From: Pyrocephalus nanus
Taxonomy: Eukaryota; Chordata; Aves; Passeriformes; Tyrannidae
Direction: 5' to 3'
DNA length: 64,000 nt
NCBI GenBank assembly: GCA_038380795.1
Contig: CM076267.1
Span: 13,871,501-13,935,500, forward strand
Positions within the stretch are counted from its first letter, which is position 1; every line of letters starts with the position of its first letter. Shown one piece after another: positions 50,221 through 59,490 of the stretch. The notes under the pieces were generated by a model. That model saw only the letters and a program-made list of their open reading frames with translations. It did no database searches and was not told where the DNA came from. The translations under genes were made by a program, and so were the position numbers.

Positions 50221-50696
50221 ATCCCCTCACCAAAATAAAAACAAGTGACTGAAACCATAAGTGCATAAATGATGCAAGGACAGTCTAACCACTGGCTATG
50301 GTTACTCAGAGCTTTGTCATCCAAAACTTCTACCTTATAGGAATGTGTTTCAGTAGCTCCCAGACTGGCTGTGAATGTTTCCAACAAAAGCAGAATGTTT
50401 CCTGTAAATTATGCTAGTGGGAATCAAAAGCTGTTTGGAGCAAATCATGCCTCAGGCTCTGCTGGGTCTTTCTCAGGCACAGGTTTTCGCTGAGTGTAGA
50501 GACAGTGAAAGCCATATGGCTATGGTAACCAGCTCCTGCATGCAAAGTGAACTTGAAATTCCTGTCAGTTCTTTCCCTGGCTTAATGTTGAAGCAAGAAT
50601 ATCAATGTCTTTAATTGTTTTCCATGTCCTGGGGGCTCCTGATAAGCAAGAAATACTTTGAGGACACAAGTACTGATCTATTACAAGGGGAAAGCA

Positions 50697-50718
50697 ACAA
50701 AACAAAACAAAACAAAAT
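50697..50718. repeat. (AAAAC)n microsatellite
   Basis: About four AAAAC units, the same unit as at 22354-22382. Confidence 0.85.
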
Positions 50719-51400
50719 ATCAAGAATTGAATGCACTGAGTAATCTGCAGCCATCTCCACTGCTGATATCAGGTTATGGCTTTTAGTAACATTCTGCATT
50801 CAGAAAGCTTCTAATGTCACATCCATTGTCCTGCAACAAGTTGAGTTTCTTGACTACCTGCTTATTATACCTGTCAATCATGTGTGAAGACTGATGCCAG
50901 AAAGTAATCTGACAATGCTGTTATATCCAATAGCAGTGATAAGGATGAACTTTACAGCTTAAAGGACTTTTGTGGCAGCAAACCCTCCACGGCTTGGATA
51001 CCAGCATTTTCTGTCAGGCTGCCTTTCATTAAGTCTTTAGTAGCAAAAGAGAGAGAATCCAAACAAAACAGAAAGAAACTAATATTAAATTGTGAACTTC
51101 TGACAAGAACTAAAGCAATTCCCTGCTTGAACACACGTTTTTTTCATAACCTTGCAGGAAGAGAGGAAAGTGGAGAAATGTAAGCAGAGGATGCAATTCT
51201 CCATTTTCTCTGCTCTCTTGACTCCTGTTCATATTCCTAAAAAACAAGCTGGCTTTGTGCCTACATGTAGAGTTTTGTGTCCAAAGGGCCGAAACATACA
51301 GGTGCCTGAAAATCTCTGTCAAACAGGGAAAACTGAACCTTGTTGGGAAGGGATTTTTAGAGCAAGCCTTTGCTCAGGTGAGGGAAAGGAATGACTTTAC

Positions 51401-52033
51401 AGAATCACAGAATCACAGAATTAATTAGGTTGAAAAAAGACCTCTGAGACTGAGTCCAGGTCCAGCCTATGACGTAACACCATCATGTCAACCAGACCAT
51501 GGCACCAAGTCCCACATCCAGTCTTTCCTTAAACACTTCCAGGAACAGTGACTCCACCACCTCCCTGGGCAACCCATTCCAATGTCTAATCACCCTTTCT
51601 GTGGAGAAAGTCTTCCTAATGTCCAACCTAACCTCCCCTGGCACATCTTAAGACTACGTCCTCTTGTCTTGTCACCAGTTGTCTGGGAGAAGAGACTGGC
51701 CCCCAACTACAACCTCATTTCAGGTGGTTGTAGAGAGTGATGAGGTCTCCCCTGAGCCTGTTGCTCTCCAGGCTAAATGACCCCAGCTCCATCAGTCATT
51801 CCTCATGGGACTTGTCCTCCAGACCCTTCACCATCTCCATTGGCCTTCTCTGGACACGCTCCAGCACCTCAATATCTTTCCTGAGTTGAGAGGTCCAGAA
51901 TTGGACACAGCACTTGAGGTGCAGCCTTACCAGTACTGAGTGCAGGGAAAGAATAACTTCCCTAGTCATGCTGGCCATACTATTTCTGACACGGGCCAGG
52001 ATAACATTTGGCCTTCTTGGCCAATTTATGTAG
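51401..52033 (-). mobile_element. CR1 LINE, 5'-truncated, with octamer tail
   Basis: The best-preserved transposon in the window, about 633 bp. The left edge carries the reverse-complemented 3' tail (AGAATCACAGAATCACAGAA, 51401-51420). It then runs through the CR1 3' UTR (CTCCACCACCTCCCTGGGCA, CCTTTCTGTGGAGAAAGTCT) into the end of ORF2 (CTTCTCTGGACACGCTCCAG, GAATTGGACACAGCACTTGA, GGCCAGGATAACATTTGGCC). Homology stops at about 52033, just after GGCCTTCTTGGCC, where the remembered consensus diverges. This is typical of incomplete target-primed reverse transcription. Coding relics are listed separately. The element cannot mobilise itself. Confidence 0.96.
51796..52033 (-). pseudogene. Relic of CR1 ORF2 (reverse transcriptase polyprotein), C-terminal part
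   Basis: The minus-strand frame translates to sequence typical of the end of CR1 ORF2. In order it reads RPNVILARVRNSMASMTRE, VLVRLHLKCCVQFW and LERVQRRPMEMVKGLE, followed by SHEE. In intact CR1 this region follows the reverse-transcriptase catalytic core, so no catalytic YADD-type motif or endonuclease domain is present. The frame stops at a TGA (51796-51798). Beyond it the same frame continues with GSFSLESNRLRGDLITLYN, another CR1-typical stretch, until a second in-frame TGA at 51715-51717. Both stops therefore interrupt an originally longer reading frame. The first is where family members usually have arginine, consistent with CGA to TGA decay. It is a dead retroelement fragment, not a host gene. 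Confidence 0.9.
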
Positions 52034-52237
52034 GCTCTTACTGACATTTATTTTTACCTGAGCCGTTGCAAACAACTTGATGTCACAGGACAGGGAGACA
52101 AGTGGAAAAGGTTTGCACGTTCTAAAATACGATTTTACCCATCCAAATTCTAACATAATATCTTTTAGCAGCACCTATACCTAAGGTCATCTCAACAAAT
52201 GGATGACAACTTCAGCTGGAAACAAACCAAACCAACT
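52034..52237. other. Spacer between two CR1 copies
   Basis: About 200 bp separate the truncated 5' ends of the two CR1 fragments. I do not recognise its origin. It may be unique DNA or a more diverged internal part of the right-hand CR1. Confidence 0.4.
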
Positions 52238-52317
52238 TGTCCTGTGCAGGGCCAAGAATTGTACTTGGTGACCACTGTGGGTCCCCTCTAACTCAGGATA
52301 TAATATGATTCTATGAA
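52238..52317 (+). mobile_element. CR1 LINE 3' end with octamer tail
   Basis: TTGTCCTGTGCAGGGCCAAG, GGTGACCACTGTGGGTCCCC and TAACTCAGGATATAATATGA, followed by TTCTATGAA, match the avian CR1 3' terminus ('GTGGGTCCCTTCCAACTCAGGATATTCTATGATTCTATGA') in forward orientation. Only the last 80 bp are clear, so the insertion is strongly 5'-truncated or its upstream part has decayed. Confidence 0.85.
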
Positions 52318-53733
52318 CATTGTTGAAGTCAGTGGATTCATTCTTGATTTAAGCCTGTGAAGAGAATTTCCCAGTATACTTCTTCCCTTACCTTGTAAGG
52401 AAGGAAGAATATTCTTGCAGTAGCAGTACTAAAAGAAACATATGGGTGAAGAAGTGGGGAACTGCGGAAGAGAACCCAAGGCCTGGGCTGTTCTGGCCAC
52501 TGGGCTGAAATGGTGCACACTCACATTTCAGCCTGTTCAGTAGAAAGTCTGTCTATGCTGGAGGCCAGGGCTGCAGTTGTCATCAGACAAGCAAGATGAG
52601 AGAGTGATGAGCATATACATTCTACTGACAACTGGGTTGACCTCTTTGCTTTAGTGTCTTCAAATCCAGAAAAATGCATCCTTCTAGTCATCAGATTTCC
52701 TGTGCTATTAAAAGAAGAGAAACATCTTAATCGCCCTCATCCTTCCAATAAACCTTCACATACAGGCTCTGTAATGCCAGCTTGGAGGTTGGGAACACTC
52801 TGGTTAATGCAGTTCCCTCCCTGGGGACTCATGCTGGCTCACTCAAACTGATGGCAGCACTTCTCTGCAGGGTGACATAGGCTTTGCACTCACCCTTATT
52901 TTTCAATGTCTATCCAATTTCATTCAATTAGGGCTGGTACTGAATTAAATTATTAAATTTATACAGAAATTTCTTCTCCCCCTCTACCCCAAGAAACAGA
53001 TGTATTTTAAAAGGTGGCCAGAAATTGTTTCAGGCACATAAACTCCATAGATTTTGAAAGTAGTTTCAGCACTAGCAACTGGTTTTCAGCTTTTTTTCCC
53101 TTAACTGGTTATCATATTGTCATCATGTATTGGTTTCCTGAACTTTCTGGAGGGGGAAAATGTAGGAGAAAAGCTCTAATTTAAAACAAAAAAAACCCTC
53201 AAATAATGAGTTTGTGAGCACTGACACAACACACTTAGGTTTTAATTAATATTGGATATATGCCTCCTGAAATCTTGCATGAAACCTTTTAAATACGTAC
53301 ATATAAATAAGTAAATTTTTTCTTACCTAGGGACAAAGCTCTCACTTACCTAAATCAATGCCTATTGATTTATGGATGATGTTTGTGTCGTTATGTATCA
53401 CATCAGCTTGGACAGATCCCTTGGCTTTTCTTACTAGGTTCACTGCTTTGCCTTGGAAGGTAATATACTTTGTTCAAATACTTACCAAAGGCAACAGCAA
53501 CACTGCTCAACCATGCATGTAATTCACTCTTCCCATCCACAATTTAGAACAGTACCTCTGTTCTAGATGCCAGAGCAATTTAAATCAGACATGTAAAAAA
53601 GTTCAGAAATACTGACCTGGATGGAAGGACAGACCACATGGTAAATCCAAGCCTGTTCGTAACCCAGGCAAAGACTTGACCTTGGATTTCGTGGAAAGGT
53701 TAGCAGAATGTAAGTGTGTCGCATCTTATTAAC
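52318..53733. other. Unique noncoding sequence
   Basis: No exon, RNA gene or repeat family recognised. Confidence 0.5.
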
Positions 53734-53940
53734 AGTAATAATAACAATTCACACTTCTGAATGCAAATACCATCTGTGTACCTGAAAGGTTTCAGCAGAA
53801 ATTAGCAAAACAGCCAAAGAAAGACAATCCACAACACTTTTCCTTTAAAGATGGGGAGAAACTGAGGCAGGAGGAGCATTTCCAAGCAGAAACAACTCAG
53901 ACAGTGCCCAGAGGTGGAAGCAAACAGGTGAGAAAAGGGA
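53734..53940 (-). repeat. MIR-like SINE relic, near full length
   Basis: Plus-strand AGTAATAATAACAATTCACA, then TTTAAAGATGGGGAGAAACT with GAGGCAGGAGGAGC, then CAGTGCCCAGAGGTGGAAGC. This is the reverse-complement order of the sauropsid MIR-type element ('TAATAATAA...CACTT... TTTTACAGATGGGGAAACTGAGGCACAGAG... AGTGGCAGAGC'). The GATGGGGA(G)AAACTGAGGC box is the most recognisable part of any MIR relic in this window. Confidence 0.65.
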
Positions 53941-54091
53941 GATCTTAAAAAAGAACCAATTGTTCAGCCAAAGCAGCAGCAAGTGTGACTGGGGAAGGCT
54001 GTCTTGCTATTTTGGTATGGTTTATTTTTAAATTAGAACTAGATCTTGTGTAAAGCAGTACTAAATTTAATGGTACTACAGTGATATGCAT

Positions 54092-54112
54092 AGTCCAGTC
54101 CAGTCCAGTCCA
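54092..54112. repeat. (AGTCC)4 microsatellite
   Basis: Four perfect AGTCC units plus one base. Short, and not CpG-bearing. Confidence 0.9.
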
Positions 54113-54497
54113 TGAGCAGAGATTGGTAGAGTGGGTTTTTTTATTTGCTTCCTTCTTTCCAAATGCTGCAGATGTCCTTTGCTTTAAAAAAAGGTACAAC
54201 CAAAAGCAAATCCAGAAATAACTTTCACTAACTTGACTCTAATTGAACTGTCGTGTGTGTAACCATTCTAGAGAAATGGTGATTCCTGCAATCAGCTGAA
54301 AAGAAAGAGGCTGCAGGAAAAATAAGCCTGAGACACAGATAAGAAGATTTTATTCAGCTTTATTTGACAAGTTTTATTACACTGAGAAAACATAACGTAT
54401 CTAATCTCTTTGCAGCTGTTGCAGCCCTTCAGCCTTTATTACTTAAATCCTATTAGATATAAAATTGTTTCTATTTGTCAATGGCATGATATCTTCT

Positions 54498-54528
54498 TTT
54501 ATTATTATTATTATTATTATCATCATCA
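54498..54528. repeat. (TTA)n/(TCA)n microsatellite
   Basis: About seven ATT/TTA units followed by three TCA units. Confidence 0.9.
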
Positions 54529-56594
54529 GACTCTTGCAAGTATGGCCATGAACATAATTTCTGGTCCATCTTCTTACCAATAGTTAAGGTTACCCTGTGA
54601 TATTTGCCTGTTTAAATGGCCTACTTTTTCAAAAGTACTGGAGAGCTGTATATGTTGTTAGTATACACACAGTGGCACTAAATAAAGCTCAGCAAGTAAT
54701 GAAAACCTCAGCAAATGAACAGGTATAGCTAATTATTTCTATTATGTGTGCTGAAATTCAAGTCATGTTGGGCTCAGCAATGTACTTACCCACACAGGAC
54801 CTTGAAGCAAAGGTTTTCATCACTGTACACAGGTTTTTGAATTTGTGACTTGTAAAACTTTGATTCTTCATTTTTCACAGAAGGATGAAAGACATTATTT
54901 TTCTTGCAAATAAATAACACTTGCAGCACTTCTTTCTCTCCATGTCCCTAGGATAACCCTTCCTATGATTCATCAGATCCTCACTTAACAGAATGCAAGG
55001 GATATACCTCCAACAATGTTCCTTGGAACTCTGGTGGCTCATGGACAGCCATGACAGCACATCCCTTTGCTGCACTTCCCATGAGGAATGCTTGCCTCAT
55101 TTCCACATGGACACCATTTCATTTTTGAGGCAAAAGAGTTTACTTTCTGGGAAAGTGATTCTTTATCATTACTGCCACTGAAAATTGTAACATGGTGATA
55201 TATATATCCTTTTAGAGCTTGTTTTAACAGATGGGTTTTGACCATATGTTTTTGCAGCATCAGCAGGTTAAGGTAAAAAAACAGTGGGAAAAATAATAAG
55301 AGGAAGATGTCTTGTCCACAAATGTCCAGCAGAGTAGAATACAACATTAGCCTCTCCCTGCTCTTGCCTGCACTGGAAGCATCATATTCAACACATTAAA
55401 AAGGGCATTTTCATGCTGCGGAAAATGAGAGACTCCCTATTCCATAAAAGTTTAACAAATGAGTAAGACACTGATTCTGAATGCATAACAATAAGGAGGG
55501 GGAGCTGTTTTCTCTTTTGCCAATTGTTTTTTATTGTTATTGTAATCTCTCTCTTTTTATTAGTTTAATTTTCTTTTGTGTAATTTTGTTTTTATGAAGC
55601 AAATTCATCCCTGCTGTACCTCTGGTGGAATTTCAGGAGAGACAAAGACATCTTTTTGTGTCTTCAAGAGATAAAGAAAACATTAATCTCTTTCTCAGCA
55701 CTTTCTTGTTTAGATACTATAGGCAATTTCACTGTAGATTTTCTCTACTGACTATAATAGTGATGCCCAAAATGTGGCTCACAAGCAGTTCATGATCTGC
55801 TTGCTTATCAAATGTGCTGATTTTCTTACTGCATATTTTAACATGCTGAAATGTGAAAGGCATTAATTTTGGACAGCAATATGTATGTAAATGAAGTGAT
55901 AAGTTCAAAAGGTGAGAGTTGTTGCCTCAAGCAGGAACAGGACACTGTGTGGAAACTGATCTTGGGGAAGTAAAAGCTTCTGTCTCTTGCAGCTTTTCTA
56001 CTGTGTAATGTGTAGCATTTTATAAAGGAACCTTGTCAAACCAGTGTTGACTGACAAGAAAGCTGGACAGCCTTCCAAGGTGGACAGCAGAGAATTGGGA
56101 AGCTGAATGAGATCACACACACATCAGACTGAATACATCCAGAATCAAACATGTCTTCCAGGATGTTAAAAAAAGATAGAGGCAAGGGTGGATAGGTATA
56201 TGTTTTGGAGAGGTGAAAGCATATCACAGAAACTGAGAAAGAAAAATGCTGTAATAGCCCTGATGTGGAAAGATGTGGGTAAATATTCATGGAATTAAAA
56301 GTTTGGGGTGTTTTTTTGGGGGATGTATGCTTTCTGCACTGTGTGCAAGGAAAGACTGGGATACCCCTAAAGTATAAAGCTAAGCCTCAACTTTACCACA
56401 GACCCATTGGCCGCAGCAAGAAGTCAGGTCCCTTCCCCTGGAGGGTGTCCCACCACTGCGTTCTGAAGGAGGGAGACAATGTCATCTAACACATCTAACA
56501 TCCTTCTTTCTGAAGGAAGAATATGACTCTCTAGTGCCATAGTCAGAGCACAACATGTAAGAGGGGATATCAAAGGCAACTGAGTCATACAAGC

Positions 56595-56615
56595 TTTTTT
56601 TTTTTTTTTTTTTTT
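56595..56615. repeat. Poly-T run (21 bp)
   Basis: Uninterrupted T homopolymer. It could be the A-tail of a minus-strand retrocopy, but no body was recognised to its right. Confidence 0.9.
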
Positions 56616-58415
56616 AGTTGTTTCTGTTTATTTATTTCTCTTTTATAAATCCAGTAAAAATAAACATTAAGTACATTCACAGTTTCTAGACAGAGTCACA
56701 CTCTTGCTTGCTTTGCTCTCCGTCCACTGGCAGCTGGGCTGTTTTGTGTCAGTCTGGTGCCTACTATGCTTAGAGACCCCAGGGAGTGAAATCAAAGAAG
56801 TGTAACCCACCCAAAAATGATGAGTGATTGCTACACCTGGAAAGCGTGTGGTGTTGAGGCCTGAAGTCCTCAACCAGTTCAAAAAAGCAGACAGACTTTC
56901 TTCTACCAGCACTTTTAGTGATTCGTTTTTGCTATTTTTTGTGCTCAGGTGCACATAGTAAAAGTAGTTTCTAATTAATAAGTGATGAGCTTTTATTAGA
57001 CTCCTCAACACTGCAGTCATGTTTTTGAGCACACCTGAAATTTAATCATATAAATAGCTCTATTCTCTAAAGGTGAGTGCTGTAATAAAACCTTGTCACA
57101 ATCTAGGTCATATGAAGTAAAAAATCTCCACGAGTCTTCTTGAGATTCCAAATAAGTATAGCAAGATTTTTTGGTCAGTTTTGTATAAAATTATAGAAAC
57201 ATATTGTGTATTAGGAGCAAACAAATAAAGAAATTCATGCGTTGGAGTATTATTCTTAACATTATTTTAAACCCTCTACATTTGTGATTTGATGTTTGGT
57301 GCATTACTCAGAACAAATCTATAATTCAGATTTTCAGAGTCTTAAAAAGTAAAATAAGTGAGCAATACTCCAAGGAAGCAACACAGTGTCAACCATCTGT
57401 AACTGGAACATTAAATAATTATATGGTATTTAGCACAGACAAAATGCAGTCCAAGCATTAACTAACAAATCTTTGAAACATTTCTCTAAGACAGAAACTC
57501 TATCCCCACTTTGAAGATAGAACACTAAGAAGAAAACAAAATCTTTATTGTTCTATAATAACTATGACCAAATGATTATGTTGTGAATCATTCATTCTGG
57601 CTTGCTTACACAAAGCAAACTACAAGAATTAGAAATGGTTTATACTAAAAAACAAAAACGAAAAAACTTCACTTCTGAACAAAAAACTAGTTTTCTCCTA
57701 GCTCTGGATTTAGGCTAGAAAAGAACATGCCTTAAAAGAATATTCCCTAAAAGAACATATGTTTTCAAAGATTATGCAAAGAATGGTAATGTGACTTTAC
57801 AGAAACTGGAGTGCCACCTCTGAAAAAAACCAAATGTAGCTCATCAAAATAACCTAATTAATTTAATAAGATTTAACAGCATTGCTCATCTCTGGAGGAT
57901 TTGCAAAGCTAACAGGTAAGATTTAATTATACTGAACCAAGAGTTCCAGGGAAGAACCATTGCCATCTCCATGTTGGGCAACTTAGTCTGTTCATGAAGG
58001 ATGTCTGAGCTCTGGTTCCCATTAAAGCTACATCTAACCTTGAGCATCTTCAGACAGACACTACCCGAGTGGGTCACTTCGGTATTAATATGAATTTTGG
58101 ATATCCAAGGACTATTCAAATCTATGCTCTGTGCAACAGGTAATACTTCATCTTTCCCATTTATGTTATGACAATGTACCCAAGACTGCCATAAACCTCT
58201 GCAGATTTTTATTTTAAGTTAGTTTTCAAACAGAACAACTCCTTGGCCTGACTCATCAGAGACCTACACCGCCTTTGGTGTGGCAAAAGGCAGACAAGGA
58301 AATGAATAGCCTGGGATGAAAGGAGGAGCAGCAGTGTCCTTTTCAAGAGTAGTTTAGATTTTAACAGTGTTAAATCCAATGCAAAACTGCTGCTATTGTA
58401 TCTGTCCACCAAATT

Positions 58416-58439
58416 AAAAAAAAAAAAAAACAAAAAAAA
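58416..58439. repeat. Poly-A run with one C
   Basis: A-only except for a single C near 58431. Confidence 0.85.
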
Positions 58440-58892
58440 CCCAGAGAAAGGCAGCAGGAAAATAAAACTGGCCAATAGTAAAATATCAGCTCAGTGATAG
58501 CTAAGAAAAGAAAATTATATCTCTCAGCTCTGTAATTCAGTCCTAATGAGCAGACTGTCTGAAGCAACTGGATATTAGATGATATTTGATTACTCATCAA
58601 TTAATGAAAAGCATGGGCAGTTTCACTAATTTTCTAGCCAAAAGGGGTTGTGGAGCTGTTACCATAAACACACATGGTAATGTTATGCTCTGATTCAGCA
58701 AAAGGGATCTCAGTGAACTCAGTGGAGAAGGAATTTGGCTAAGGCTCAAATTATTATTTTGTGGTTTAAAAGTCTGCCAAACAAGAGAGGACTTTCTGGA
58801 AAACCACTGTGCTGTTTAATCTTTATTACTTCAGCAAAAACCAAGGGATTTGTTATCACTCAATTAAACAATCACACATCCCCAAGTTTGTT

Positions 58893-58966
58893 ACATATAT
58901 ATATATATATGCACATACATATATGTGTGTATGGTTATGTACCTACATATAATATATATAAGTAGT
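58893..58966. repeat. (TA)n/(CATA)n microsatellite region
   Basis: An AT dinucleotide run, then alternating purine-pyrimidine sequence with CATACATATATGTGTGTATG and a further TA run. Several self-complementary segments could form hairpins. Confidence 0.9.
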
Positions 58967-58975
58967 CCAGTTTAC

Positions 58976-58992
58976 TTTTTTTTTTTTTTTTT
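58976..58992. repeat. Poly-T run (17 bp)
   Basis: Uninterrupted T homopolymer just right of the AT/CA microsatellite. Confidence 0.9.
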
Positions 58993-59411
58993 CATTTTCT
59001 GCTCTTCACTGGTTTGGGTGTTTTTAAAATTTTTTGAATATCTCACAGGAAGCCTAGCCTTTTATATTGGTCAGACGTCTCTGCTTTGTAGTGGATAGTG
59101 TCTGAATTTAGCCAGCTTTATAGACTGCTGTGCTCTTAATTAGACTCTACAAGTACAGTTTCATCAACATGTCAGCAAGGGATTTCAGCACCAGGAATGG
59201 CAGAATAAATTACTGATATTTTAACTAACTTGTATATCTGGTACATTAGCTGTAGAAGGACAACCAGGAAAAATATGACAGGCCCAAATTATCCCACCAG
59301 TTTTCAATGCTGAGAACAGCACTGGCTTGGATTTCCATTCCATCTATTCAGTCTGGCTTGGTTACATTTGTGATCCTCATTATGGAACACTGTGGAAGCC
59401 TTTAGATATAT

Positions 59412-59490
59412 ATCTTCCTAACTCATTTTACAGGTAGAAGACACACCCAGAGAGACTAAAGTCTTTTGAAATCCAGCTTGGGAATGTAAA
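59412..59490 (-). repeat. MIR-like SINE fragment
   Basis: Plus-strand TAACTCATTTTACAGGTAGA, AGACACACCCAGAGAGACTA and AAGTCTTTTGAAATCCAGC correspond to the reverse complement of the MIR 3' half ('CCCATTTTACAGATGAGAAACTGAGGCACAGAGAGATTAAGTGACTTGCCCAAG'). Confidence 0.55.

Larger units (their letters stand above)
48126..51400. other. Noncoding sequence; conserved-element candidates and one A/C-rich tract
   Basis: No gene recognised. About 48280-48625 has conserved-noncoding texture and is listed as a finding. An A/C-rich tract and a CA microsatellite occupy 50085-50220, and an AAAAC microsatellite occupies 50697-50718. The 146-codon frame at 49947-50387 (-) is the longest in the window but runs through the complement of the A/C tract, giving Phe/Val/Cys/Gly repeats, and is not credible. 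Confidence 0.55.
53941..59411. other. Noncoding sequence with microsatellites and conserved-element candidates
   Basis: No gene recognised. Holds four AGTCC units (54092-54112), a TTA/TCA microsatellite (54498-54528), a 21-bp T run (56595-56615), an A-rich stretch (58416-58439) and an AT/CA microsatellite with a following T run (58893-58992). Stretches at about 54340-54490 and 55825-55900 look like conserved-element candidates. The 121-codon frame at 56667-57032 (-) is unlike known proteins. Confidence 0.5.

Noticed and set aside
49947..50387. Longest open frame in the window (146 codons, minus strand), suggestive of a membrane protein
   Set aside because: Its middle half is the reverse complement of the A/C-rich tract at 50085-50220, giving Phe/Val/Cys/Gly repeats. 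No family resemblance.
54498..54528. Tandem short units considered as a possible CRISPR or satellite array
   Set aside because: Trinucleotide units without spacers: an ordinary microsatellite.
57500..57560. CTATCCCCACTTTGAAGATA region considered as a MIR 3' fragment
   Set aside because: The match to 'TATCCCCATTTTACAGAT' is about 20 bp and nothing on either side extends it.
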